From assembly GCA_900552845.1 (NCBI GenBank), contig USBC01000003.1, positions 1-28,933 of the forward strand: a stretch of 28,933 nt of DNA, read 5' to 3'. Below, piece after piece: positions 7,543 through 15,367 of the stretch. The translations under genes and the position numbers were made by a program. Below the pieces are notes generated by a model that did no database searches, was not told where the DNA came from, and was given only the letters and a program-made list of their open reading frames with translations. The stretch's first letter is position 1; every line of letters starts with the position of its first letter. Source of the DNA: an uncultured Oscillospiraceae bacterium. Its GTDB lineage: Bacteria; Bacillota; Clostridia; Oscillospirales; Ruminococcaceae.

Positions 7543-9217
7543 ATTCAGGGGTAACGCCAATGCGGGCGCTGCCGGAAATCAGGTAGTAGGTAGCACCCGC
7601 CTCCAGCTTATCGCTGATTAAAGTAACATGCCCCACCGAGGTCTCCGGCGTGAAGGTCAAAAGCGGTTCGCTCTCTCCTGCCGCCGTAACGGTAAGGGGG
7701 CGCCCGCCGGTGAGCCACAGCTCCACGCCGATGCGGGGCAGCCCGGTATAAACCTCGGCGTTCTGCTGCAGATAGCCCGCAGCAAGCAGCGTACCGCCGC
7801 TGACCCGTGCCGCAGTGCAGCGCAGAGGCGTCTGCTCCCGACCGGAGCCGAGCAGCATGGTACCGCCCGACTGGAACAGTGAGCCGGCGATCTCGGCGGC
7901 ATTGCCGCCGCAGCGCAGCGAAAGCAGCCCGTTGGTGACGGTCAAACGACGGACATCGGGGGCGGAAACCGATTCCTCTGTTTCTGCGTCATCGGAAAGG
8001 ACAAGCCCCTGCTCGACAGCGGATATCGAAAGGCTGCCGCCGCTGACGGTCATATCCCCTGCCGTGATCCCACGGCGGGCGGTAAGCACGGTGACATTGC
8101 CCGCAGAAAGGGTGAGCTTTCCCTGCGCCGCAAATGCGGTATCGCCGCCGGAAACGGTAACGGTACTGCCGGAGAGCAACAGCATTCCATCGGAATGAAC
8201 GGCAGCATCGCTGCAATCCAGCGTAAGCGCACCGCCGGACAGATTGACGGTTTTGCCGGAGGTGAGACCGTGCGCGCCGGCAGCAACCGGCACCTCCCGT
8301 TCGGGGGATCCGGCTTCCTCATCCTGCTGCGGGGTCTGCTGCGGCAAGCCGCCCCACGCGCCCCAGTTTTCGCTGCCCTCGCCGTAGCTGCGGTTTTCGC
8401 TGCCGCCGCCGCTGACTGCAAGGGTCTCTCCGCCGGTGACGGACAGGACGCCCGACGCTGCAGCACCGTTGCCGCCGGTAAACAGCGTCACCACTCCGCC
8501 GGAGATGGTCAGCTCACCCGAACCGGTTTTCTTTCCGGAAGCGGAAAGACCCGTATCGCCGCAGGTAGCGGAAAGCCGTCCGCCGCTGACTGTCAGGCTT
8601 TTCTCTCCGATGAACCCGTTCCGCCATGCGGTGACGGTAACATTTCCTCCCGCCATGCAAAGAGTCCCTCGGCTGCAAACGGCGTCATTGTGCGCCGCCT
8701 GCACCGAAAGGCTGCCCTCGCCGGTAATGAGTAGATCGCCGCCCGTGCTGACGACTGCCTCCTGTCCTGCGGCAGCGGTTGTATAAAGATAGGTTCTGCC
8801 ATCGGTGATGGTATTTTCGGTACCGTCCTCCAGCACCAGCACCACGGTACCCGTGCCTTTGGAAAGAATGACGGGGCCGTGCTCAAAGTGCATATTCACG
8901 CCGCGCAGCACCAACCGCACCGTTTCTCCGGCGGGAGCGTCCAGCACAAGCTGGGCGTCCTCCAGTGTGCCGCTGAGCAGATAGGTGCCGCCCTGCGACA
9001 GCACCACGCGGGAGGAGGAGGCAGCAGCCGACGGCGCATTGCTGATGACGGAGTCCATATTAAACTGCAGAATATAATAAGGCTCCTGCTGCCACCGGGA
9101 ATGGTCTGCAGCCAAGGGCTCCGCCATGGATTCCTGCCGCATGGGCTCCTGTGCGGGTTCGCCGCAGCCTGCCAGCAGCAAAAGCAGGAGCAGCAGCGGG
9201 ATCAAACAGCGTTTCAT
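7541..9217 (-). CDS. Lipoprotein with Cthe_2159/DUF4353-type beta-helix carbohydrate-binding domain
   Basis: A 558-residue secreted lipoprotein. The N-terminus is a lipoprotein signal, a poly-leucine stretch ending LLAGC with C18 as lipid anchor, so it should sit on the outer face of the membrane. From about residue 70 the sequence shows the Cthe_2159 pattern (YLLSGTLEDAQLVLDAP, VRLVLRGVNMHF, GTVVLVLEDGTENTITDG) and then many short turns of the SGG-x-LT-x type, as expected for a right-handed parallel beta-helix. Characterised relatives bind polygalacturonate or cellulose-like sugars; the ligand here is unknown. A low-complexity spacer near residues 285-310 (SENWGAWGG, QQTPQQDEE) interrupts the helix. 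Start at 9217 has GGGAGG upstream. No neighbour links it to a pathway. Confidence 0.85.
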   Translation of the reverse strand: MKRCLIPLLLLLLLLAGCGEPAQEPMRQESMAEPLAADHSRWQQEPYYILQFNMDSVISNAPSAAASSSRVVLSQGGTYLLSGTLEDAQLVLDAPAGETVRLVLRGVNMHFEHGPVILSKGTGTVVLVLEDGTENTITDGRTYLYTTAAAGQEAVVSTGGDLLITGEGSLSVQAAHNDAVCSRGTLCMAGGNVTVTAWRNGFIGEKSLTVSGGRLSATCGDTGLSASGKKTGSGELTISGGVVTLFTGGNGAAASGVLSVTGGETLAVSGGGSENRSYGEGSENWGAWGGLPQQTPQQDEEAGSPEREVPVAAGAHGLTSGKTVNLSGGALTLDCSDAAVHSDGMLLLSGSTVTVSGGDTAFAAQGKLTLSAGNVTVLTARRGITAGDMTVSGGSLSISAVEQGLVLSDDAETEESVSAPDVRRLTVTNGLLSLRCGGNAAEIAGSLFQSGGTMLLGSGREQTPLRCTAARVSGGTLLAAGYLQQNAEVYTGLPRIGVELWLTGGRPLTVTAAGESEPLLTFTPETSVGHVTLISDKLEAGATYYLISGSARIGVTPE

Positions 9218-9262
9218 CGGGGCGTCCTCCCTTCTCTACGGGGTCTTTTTTATTCTGACCAT

Positions 9263-9291
9263 ATCATACCGCAAAATAAGGCGGAGTGCAA
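9263..9291 (-). promoter_or_regulatory. Probable promoter of the beta-helix lipoprotein gene
   Basis: Minus-strand TTGCAC (9286-9291), 17-base spacer, TATGAT (9263-9268). The -10 is 5 of 6 to consensus and the -35 is weak. The -35 forms the edge of a long inverted repeat (9286-9327). Confidence 0.5.
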
Positions 9292-9327
9292 ATCTCTTTG
9301 CATTTGTTTGCAAAAGAGAATTTGCAC
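9286..9327. repeat. Imperfect inverted repeat upstream of the lipoprotein gene
   Basis: GTGCAAATCTCTTTGC (9286-9301) is matched by GCAAAAGAGAATTTGCAC (9310-9327) with two single-base bulges and an 8-base centre. It is AT-rich, overlaps the -35 of the lipoprotein promoter and lies between that promoter and the terminator of the TetR operon. It may be a regulator site; no T-tract follows it to make a terminator. Confidence 0.6.
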
Positions 9328-9329
9328 CG

Positions 9330-9378
9330 AAAAAAAGAAAACCGCCGGCAGGCGTCCGGGCAGGACGCAAAACGGCGG
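9330..9378 (-). terminator. Terminator of the RND-TetR operon
   Basis: Read on the minus strand, CCGCCG ... GCGTCC-TGCCC-GGACGC ... CGGCGG followed by TTTTCTTTTTTT (complement of 9330-9341). It is 40 bases past the TetR stop. A second small inverted pair (GGGCGC at 9384-9389 and GCGCCC at 9404-9409) lies in between. Confidence 0.85.
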
Positions 9379-9417
9379 AGATGGGGCGCACCGCAGCGGC
9401 GAAGCGCCCGATCCTTT

Positions 9418-10014
9418 TTACTGCAGGGCTGCCAGATACATACGGCGAGTATCGGCAAGGGCGGCAGTGACCTCCTGCTGCTGACCCTCTGAAAGGGCAC
9501 AGCGGAGCAGAAAGCCGGAAATGCAGCCCTCTCCGACCATGGAAAGGTATTCCGGCTCCGGCATACGGGGGGCAAGGCCCTCCTGCACGGCAGCAGAGGT
9601 CAGAGCGGACATGATCTCGCGGATCATGCGGCGGGTATCTGCACGCTCCTGCGGACCGCCGCAGATATCATGGAGCGCCGCCTGCGGAATCCCTATCGAA
9701 GGCACCTGCGAAAAAAACACTGAGCTGCACTCCAGGAGCTGGCGTGCCGTCACCTCGATGACCTGCCAGCGTGCCTCAAAGCCCTCGGCGCCGGAAATGG
9801 CGGCGAAAAGCTCGCCGAAGCCCTGCGCACGGCTGTACTGCATGGCATCACGCAATAGTTCTTCCCGTGAGGGAAAGTATTCATATACCGTGCCCTTTCC
9901 GATTCCGGCAGCTTCGGCGATCTCGGAGACCTTCAAATCGCCCAGCGGGCGTCCCTGCCGCAGCAGTCCCAGCACCGCACGAAACACTGCCGCTTTTTTC
10001 TCCGGCAAGCTCAT
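9418..10014 (-). CDS. TetR/AcrR family transcriptional repressor
   Basis: A 198-residue one-component regulator. The N-terminal TetR-type helix-turn-helix is clear at about residues 26-55 (LKVSEIAEAAGIGKGTVYEYFPSREELL), followed by an all-helical ligand-binding domain with no recognisable ligand signature. The start overlaps the stop of the RND gene by ATGA, with GAGGAGG upstream inside that gene, so the repressor is translated from the exporter mRNA and would autoregulate. The likely operator is the 18-bp palindrome at 14399-14416 downstream of the operon promoter. Regulators of drug exporters more often precede or diverge from the pump; here it follows it. Regulated target and ligand are inference. 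Confidence 0.93.
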   Translation of the reverse strand: MSLPEKKAAVFRAVLGLLRQGRPLGDLKVSEIAEAAGIGKGTVYEYFPSREELLRDAMQYSRAQGFGELFAAISGAEGFEARWQVIEVTARQLLECSSVFFSQVPSIGIPQAALHDICGGPQERADTRRMIREIMSALTSAAVQEGLAPRMPEPEYLSMVGEGCISGFLLRCALSEGQQQEVTAALADTRRMYLAALQ

Positions 10015-13000
10015 ACTTCTTCTACCTCCTCGATAACGATCTTCTTGGGGTCTTTCTTCAGGAAAATATCATAAATGGCGGGAACGATGAACAGGGTAAG
10101 CAGGGTGGCGTAGGTCAAGCCGCCGATGGTAACGATGGCAAGCGGCTGCAGCATATCGCCGCCGGCGCCCAGCCCCAGCGCCATGGTGATCAAGCCGAAA
10201 ACGGTGGTCATTGCAGTCATCAAAATGGGACGGATCCGGTCGCGTCCGGTCTGTATCAGCGCCTCGGTGCGCGCCATGCCCTCCTGCCGGAGCCGGTTGG
10301 CGTAATCCACAAACACAATACCGTTATTGACAACAACGCCGGCGAGCATCAAAAAGCCCAGCATGGCAATGACCGAAAGCTCCTTGCCGGTGATCCACAG
10401 CCCCAGTAGACCGCCGGTAAATGCCAACGGAATCGTAAACAGCACAATGAACGGCGAAAGCAGCGACTGGAACTGTGCAACCATAATCAGATAAATGAAT
10501 GCAACGGCAAGCACAATCATCAGCGTAAGGTCGCTCATGGTGGAGGTGATCATTTCGTTTTCACCCTCAATGATATAGGAGCAGCCCTCCGGCATCTCGT
10601 AATCTGCCAGCAGCTTTTCCACCTCGCGGCTGACCAGTCCGATATTATAGCCATCGGCGATCTGAGCGGAAACGGTAACGGTGCGCGCCTGATTTTCCCG
10701 CCTGATGGAGGCAGCAGAGGCGGCTTCGGTAACTGTGGCGATCTCGGAAAGGCGCACCTCGCAGTCCTCCTGATCCTTTGTGCCGGTGATCCGCAGCTCC
10801 TCCAGCGTTTCCCGCGTGGTGATCCCGCTTTGATCCGGCACGACCACTACGGGCAGATCGTTATTCTCCACGGTGATGTAGGTGGCAGTAGTTTGGGAAA
10901 GAACCGCAGCGGCAACCTGCTGGTACACCTGCGCCACCGTCAGGTTATACCGGACGGCCTTTGCCTTATCCACAACGATGCGCACCTCGGTGCTGCTCTC
11001 CTCCTGCCCGTCGCTGACCGAGGCGATCCCCTCCACGGTGGAGAGGGCTTCGGCAAGTCCGGAGGCGGCGGCGCGCAGCGTATCCATGTCGTCGCCTGTC
11101 ACAGAAAGCTGTATCCCGCTGCCGGTCATCATGCTCATATCCATGGTGGAGCCGTTGGCGGTAACGGTGCAGTCCAAGCCGGCGCAGACCGCCTCGATCT
11201 CCTTTGCGATTTCCTGACTGGTGGCACTGCGGTCATCACCCAGCAGCACATAGACGGAAAGGCTGCTGCCCATGCTCATCATGCTCTGTCCTTCCATGGC
11301 GCCGACGGTATCCACGCCCTTTACGGTGAGGATCCGCTCAATCACGGTATCGCACATTTCCCTGCTGTCGCTTTGGGTGGCGTCCTCCGGCATTTCGATG
11401 GAGACCGAGACCTGAGGGCTGTCCATTTCCGGCATAAAGGCGGTGCCCATGCTGACCGCCAGCAGCGCGCTGGCAACAAGCAGCGCCACCGCTCCCAGCA
11501 GAACGGGGGCTTTGTGCCGCAGTACCTTGCCCAGCAGCTTTTCATAGCCGCCGATCATGCGGTCGATCAGACGATTCCGTTTTTCTCCGGCAGCATCACG
11601 GGTGAGGATCTTGCCCGAAAGGGCAGGCACCAACGTAAGGGCGACCAGCAGGCTGGCGCCCAGCGAGTAAGCGATGGTAAGCCCCATATCCGCGAAGATC
11701 TGGCGGGTAAGACCGCTGGTAAACAGAATGGGGGCGAACACGCAAACGGTGGTAAGGGTGGAGGCGGTGATGGCGCCGGCGATCTGGCGGCAGCCGTGTA
11801 CTGCTGCAGTAGCGGCATTGTAGCCGAGCTGGCGCAGACGGTAGATATTCTCAATGGCGACGATGCTGTTATCCACCAGCATACCGACGCCCAGAGCCAA
11901 GCCGGACAAAGAGATGATATTAAGGGTGACGCCGGTGAAGTACATGAGCACCACCGCCAAAAGCAGACTGACGGGAATGCTGAGCGCCACAATGACAGTC
12001 GGGCGGAAATCCCGCAGGAACAGCATAAGCACCGCCACTGCCAGCAGCGCGCCGAACAGCAGGTTTTCCAGCACCGAGCTGATGACAAGGTCGATGTACT
12101 GACCCTGATCGCTGAGGGCGGTAAGATGCAGACCATCGTATTTTTCCTCCAGCTTTTCCATAGCAGCGTACAGGTTTTCGCACGCGCCGGAGGTGGAGGC
12201 AACAGAGGATTTCTGCACCGTGAGCAGCACGCCATCATTGCCGTTTATCTTGGCATAAAGCTCCTCGGCATTATCGGCAAGGCGCACCTCGGCAATATCC
12301 GAAAGGTGCACGGCGCCGATCTCCCCGACAGAATAGTCGAAAAGCACCCAGCTTTGCAGCTCCTGCAAATCGGCAAACCGATTGCCGACCTTAAGGGCAA
12401 GCTGCCCTTCACCGCTTTGAATATAACCGGCCGGCATGGAGAAATTCTGTGCCATCAATAGCTGGGAAATGGTAGATTGGGTCAAAATACCGTCCAGTCC
12501 GGCAGCCTTGTAGGCAGCGTCCCGCTGCTGACGGAATTGCTCCTCGGCGCTGTCCAGCGCCTGTTCCGCCTGCTGCAATTGCAGCGTGGCAAGGATCAGC
12601 TGCTGAGAAAGCTCCATTTTTCCGGTTTCCAGCTCGCCCAGCGCGCTGTTAAGCTGTGTCAGCGCCTTGGCAAGCTCCTTTTGGCTGTCCTCGGCGGTCG
12701 CCAGCTCCTTTTTCAGCTCCGGAATTCTCGGCTCCAGCGCATTGATGGCGTTTTCCAAGCCCGTCTTGCCGCCATAGCCGTCCTGTATCTCATCATGCAG
12801 CTCGATCCACTGCTTTCCCTCGGTCTCTCCCAGCAGCGCAATGATCTCTGCGGTGTTTTCCTCCAGCTCGGCAGCCGCCTGCTCCGCGTTTTTCTTGGCA
12901 TCGGTCAGCGTCTGCTCCGCCTGCTCCCATGCCGTCAGCCGTCCCTGTACCTCCGTCACCTGCTGCACCGCAGTCTCCAGCTCCGCGGCTGCCGCAGCGG

Positions 13001-14351
13001 TCGGTTCATCATGCTGCACGATATAAGCCGTCTGCTGCGCCTTTACCGATTCCAAATCGCTGCGGGCGGCGGCAAGCTCGGCTTCCTTTGCGGTGATCTG
13101 CGCCTGCAGAACAAGGCGTTCCGCCTCGTCGTCGGCTGCGTCCAGCCTGCCTCTCAAATCGGCAAGCTCCTGCTCTATGGCATCAATTTTTCCTTGTTTT
13201 TCGGTCTGCTGTGCCAAAAGCGCCTGCCAGCCGGCATCGTCCTTCAGGCGCTCCGGCGCCGCTGCTGCTGCCTCATCGTATGCCTTTTGGGCGGCGTCAC
13301 GGGCGTCCTTTGCATTTTGCAGATCCTGTTCGATCGCTGCCTTGCTCCCCAGCTTTTTCAGGGCAGCCTCCGCCTGCGTTACGGCATTCTGCGCAGTACG
13401 CAGCGTTGTGCGCAGCGTCTCCCGCCGGCTTTGCAGCCGCAGCAGACGGGCGTACTCCAAGGTGGAAAGCGATTCCTTTGCCGACTGCTCCTGCTCGGTA
13501 CAGCGATCCCGCAGAGAAACCATCTGCTCGTACTGCTCCAAGGTCTTTTTCAGCACGGCTACCTCGGCGGAGGTCACGCTGGAGCCGATGCTGGTCTGAT
13601 CCCGGACACTTTCCAGCTGCAGGACGGCGGAGACCAACTGGGAATAGGCGGTACCGCTTTGCTCCTCTAGCTTCTTTTTTCCCTCCTCGACCTGCTTGCG
13701 GGAGGTTTTAAGCTGCTTTTCGACTTCGGCAAGGGAGCTGTCGACCGCCTCCAGCACCCTTGCATTCAGGGCGTCGATCCGGGATTGATCCAATTCCACC
13801 CGAATCTGGCTTTCTACCAGACCGCTGCCGGAAACGGACGCGACGCCGTCTACCCGCTCCAGTGCCGGAATCACGGTGGAGGAGGTAAACTGAGAAAGCT
13901 CCTCCCGCGCCATATCATCGCTATCCACCGCCAGCACCATGATGGGCAGCATGTCGGGGTTGATCTTCATCAGAACCGGACTGCCGGCGCCATCGGGCAG
14001 GCTGCCGCTGATCTGATCGAGGCTGGCGTTCATCTCGATCATGGCGGAATCCATGCCGGTGCCTTCCTCGAACTCCAGCACCACGATGCTGACATTCTCC
14101 TGCGAAACGCTGGTAATGTTTTTAACCCCGCTGGTGGTTGCCAGCGCCTCCTCCAGTGTTTTGGTCACGCTTTGCTCCACCTGCTCCGGACTGGCGCCGA
14201 TGTAGGTGGTGTAGGCGATCGCATAGGGCAGATCCATATTCGGCAAAAGGTCGGTGGTCATATTGATAAACGACATGACGCCGAGAATGAGCACCAGCAC
14301 GACCGCCACAAATATGGTCATGGGCTTTTTAACACTGAGGCGTGAAAGCAT
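10011..14351 (-). CDS. RND-family efflux transporter with large coiled-coil insertion
   Basis: Proton-driven exporter of the AcrB/HAE1 superfamily, 1446 residues against about 1030-1050 for AcrB. It begins with the typical first membrane helix (KKPMTIFVAVVLVLILGVMSF) and shows both halves of the RND fold: TM2-6 from about residue 755 with the proton-relay region GLALGVGMLVDNSIVAIENIYR, and TM8-12 near the C-terminus ending PAIYDIFLKKDPKK. The extra length is a single insertion of about 430 residues (roughly 195-625, genomic 12480-13765), rich in Glu, Gln, Ala and Leu heptads, placed in the extracytoplasmic porter domain before LDGILTQSTISQLLMAQN. No adaptor (HlyD/MFP) or TolC gene is nearby, as expected for a single-membrane cell. 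Start at 14351 has GGAG ten bases upstream. Substrate unknown; drugs or lipids are plausible. Confidence 0.93.
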   Translation of the reverse strand: MLSRLSVKKPMTIFVAVVLVLILGVMSFINMTTDLLPNMDLPYAIAYTTYIGASPEQVEQSVTKTLEEALATTSGVKNITSVSQENVSIVVLEFEEGTGMDSAMIEMNASLDQISGSLPDGAGSPVLMKINPDMLPIMVLAVDSDDMAREELSQFTSSTVIPALERVDGVASVSGSGLVESQIRVELDQSRIDALNARVLEAVDSSLAEVEKQLKTSRKQVEEGKKKLEEQSGTAYSQLVSAVLQLESVRDQTSIGSSVTSAEVAVLKKTLEQYEQMVSLRDRCTEQEQSAKESLSTLEYARLLRLQSRRETLRTTLRTAQNAVTQAEAALKKLGSKAAIEQDLQNAKDARDAAQKAYDEAAAAAPERLKDDAGWQALLAQQTEKQGKIDAIEQELADLRGRLDAADDEAERLVLQAQITAKEAELAAARSDLESVKAQQTAYIVQHDEPTAAAAAELETAVQQVTEVQGRLTAWEQAEQTLTDAKKNAEQAAAELEENTAEIIALLGETEGKQWIELHDEIQDGYGGKTGLENAINALEPRIPELKKELATAEDSQKELAKALTQLNSALGELETGKMELSQQLILATLQLQQAEQALDSAEEQFRQQRDAAYKAAGLDGILTQSTISQLLMAQNFSMPAGYIQSGEGQLALKVGNRFADLQELQSWVLFDYSVGEIGAVHLSDIAEVRLADNAEELYAKINGNDGVLLTVQKSSVASTSGACENLYAAMEKLEEKYDGLHLTALSDQGQYIDLVISSVLENLLFGALLAVAVLMLFLRDFRPTVIVALSIPVSLLLAVVLMYFTGVTLNIISLSGLALGVGMLVDNSIVAIENIYRLRQLGYNAATAAVHGCRQIAGAITASTLTTVCVFAPILFTSGLTRQIFADMGLTIAYSLGASLLVALTLVPALSGKILTRDAAGEKRNRLIDRMIGGYEKLLGKVLRHKAPVLLGAVALLVASALLAVSMGTAFMPEMDSPQVSVSIEMPEDATQSDSREMCDTVIERILTVKGVDTVGAMEGQSMMSMGSSLSVYVLLGDDRSATSQEIAKEIEAVCAGLDCTVTANGSTMDMSMMTGSGIQLSVTGDDMDTLRAAASGLAEALSTVEGIASVSDGQEESSTEVRIVVDKAKAVRYNLTVAQVYQQVAAAVLSQTTATYITVENNDLPVVVVPDQSGITTRETLEELRITGTKDQEDCEVRLSEIATVTEAASAASIRRENQARTVTVSAQIADGYNIGLVSREVEKLLADYEMPEGCSYIIEGENEMITSTMSDLTLMIVLAVAFIYLIMVAQFQSLLSPFIVLFTIPLAFTGGLLGLWITGKELSVIAMLGFLMLAGVVVNNGIVFVDYANRLRQEGMARTEALIQTGRDRIRPILMTAMTTVFGLITMALGLGAGGDMLQPLAIVTIGGLTYATLLTLFIVPAIYDIFLKKDPKKIVIEEVEEV

Positions 14352-14398
14352 AGGGTGATTTCTCCATTTCCGAAGGCAGAATAGACAGCTAACAAGGT

Positions 14399-14416
14399 CG
14401 ACCGACCGGTCGGTCG
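14399..14416. promoter_or_regulatory. Palindromic operator, probably for the TetR repressor
   Basis: CGACCGACCGGTCGGTCG is a perfect 18-bp palindrome of the kind bound by TetR-family dimers. It lies about +9 to +26 relative to the predicted start of the RND-TetR transcript and 48 bases before the RND start codon, where bound repressor would block transcription. Confidence 0.75.
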
Positions 14417-14431
14417 GAAGTTTCTGTCCCT

Positions 14432-14459
14432 ATTTTACCGTTTTTCCGGCAGAACGCAA
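14432..14459 (-). promoter_or_regulatory. Probable promoter of the RND-TetR operon
   Basis: Minus-strand TAAAAT (14432-14437), 5 of 6 to the -10 consensus, with a weak TTGCGT (14454-14459) 16 bases upstream. The palindromic operator follows directly. Confidence 0.5.
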
Positions 14460-14462
14460 TAG

Positions 14463-14485
14463 GGAAAGTGTTAACTTTCCGTGAA
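14463..14485. promoter_or_regulatory. Candidate OmpR/PhoB-type regulator site between divergent operons
   Basis: On the minus strand TTCACG (14480-14485) and TTAACA (14469-14474) are two half-sites separated by 5 bases, an 11-bp repeat as bound by OmpR/PhoB-family regulators; a similar pair lies at 16912-16928. The same bases can be read as an inverted repeat, GGAAAGT (14463-14469) and ACTTTCC (14474-14480). It sits about 30 bases upstream of the -10 of the response-regulator promoter. Binding by the adjacent regulator is inference. Confidence 0.4.
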
Positions 14486-14511
14486 AGATGTAGCGTCCCG
14501 CGGGGAAAATA

Positions 14512-14520
14512 TGTTATACT
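14512..14520 (+). promoter_or_regulatory. Extended -10 promoter of the two-component operon
   Basis: TGTTATACT is an extended -10 (TG, one base, TATACT) without a recognisable -35. Transcription would start near 14527, leaving a leader of about 150 bases that contains hairpin element B. The same nine bases recur at 21395-21403. Confidence 0.6.
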
Positions 14521-14553
14521 GTCTGTGAATAAGCGGGAACGATGCATCAAACC

Positions 14554-14648
14554 GCACCGCGACCCCGCGGGGGGAGCCGATGGCTCCCGCACAGGCGCCC
14601 CGCAGGGGCGCCTGCTCCGGCTCTGCCGGAGGGCGGGGTCGCCGGTGC
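14554..14648. repeat. Three-hairpin 'cloverleaf' intergenic element, copy B
   Basis: Outer stem GCGACCCCGC (14559-14568) with GCGGGGTCGC (14633-14642), extended past a one-base bulge by GCACC/GGTGC (14554-14558, 14644-14648). Inside are three hairpins: GGGAGCC-GAT-GGCTCCC (14572-14588), CAGGCGCCCC-GCA-GGGGCGCCTG (14592-14614) and CTCCGGC-TCT-GCCGGAG (14615-14631). The last arm matches the shared arm of copies A and C, with a different loop. Short unpaired linkers are present. It lies in the 5' leader of the response-regulator gene, ending 29 bases before the start codon; no T-tract follows. Confidence 0.8.
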
Positions 14649-14677
14649 CGCCCGTGCCATGAAGGAGGGTAAAAGAT

Positions 14678-15367
14678 ATGTATCACATTCTGGTGGTAGA
14701 CGATGAAGCCAAGATTCGGGAGATTATCAAAAAATATGCGGTATTCGAGGGCTATCGGGTCAGCGAAGCCGCCAACGGCATGGAGGCGATAGACCTGTGC
14801 CGCACCGAATCGTTCGATCTGATCATCATGGACGTGATGATGCCGGAGCTGGACGGCTTTTCCGCCTGCCGCGAGATCCGTAAGTACAGCCATACCCCCA
14901 TTATCATGCTTTCGGCGCGCGGCGAGGAATATGACCGGATCCACGGCTTCGAGCTGGGAATTGACGATTATGTAGTAAAGCCCTTTTCCCCCAAGGAGCT
15001 GATGATGCGGGTCGCCGCCATCATCAAGCGCAGCGGCGGTGAAGAAAACAACCGCTTTGTCTTTGAGGGACTGACGGTGGATTTTACCGCGCGGCTGGTT
15101 TTCATTGACGAGCAGCGCATTGAGATGTCCCCCAAGGAATACGATCTGTTTTTCTACATGGTGCGCAACCGCGGCGTGGCGTTGACCCGCGAACGGCTGA
15201 TCCATGACGTATGGGGCTATGATTTTTACGGCGACGACCGCACCCTGGATACCCACATCAAGCTGCTGCGCAAAAGCCTGGGCAGATACAGCCGGTGTAT
15301 CATCACGCTAAGAGGAGTTGGATACCGCTTTGAAACCGTGGCAGAACCGGAGCAAGCGGAGGAGTGA
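14678..15367 (+). CDS. OmpR/PhoB-family response regulator
   Basis: A 229-residue DNA-binding response regulator. Receiver domain residues 1-115 carry the acidic pocket D8/D9, the phosphoacceptor D52 in MDVMMPELDG, S79 and K101 (VKPFS). The C-terminal winged helix (about 130-222) has the typical EYDLFFYMVRNRGVALTRERLIHDVWGYDF and RGVGYRF. Start at 14678 has AGGAGGG eight bases upstream. The downstream kinase gene overlaps its end, so the two form one two-component system. The signal is unknown; being divergent from an exporter operon suggests, but does not prove, a stress or envelope role. Candidate DNA sites for it are at 14463-14485 and 16912-16928. Confidence 0.97.
   Translation: MYHILVVDDEAKIREIIKKYAVFEGYRVSEAANGMEAIDLCRTESFDLIIMDVMMPELDGFSACREIRKYSHTPIIMLSARGEEYDRIHGFELGIDDYVVKPFSPKELMMRVAAIIKRSGGEENNRFVFEGLTVDFTARLVFIDEQRIEMSPKEYDLFFYMVRNRGVALTRERLIHDVWGYDFYGDDRTLDTHIKLLRKSLGRYSRCIITLRGVGYRFETVAEPEQAEE

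Noticed and set aside
10830..13670. Two long plus-strand frames (543 and 397 residues)
   Set aside because: Antisense to the RND gene. They are rich in His, Gln, Leu and Arg from complementing the coiled-coil codons, with no domains.
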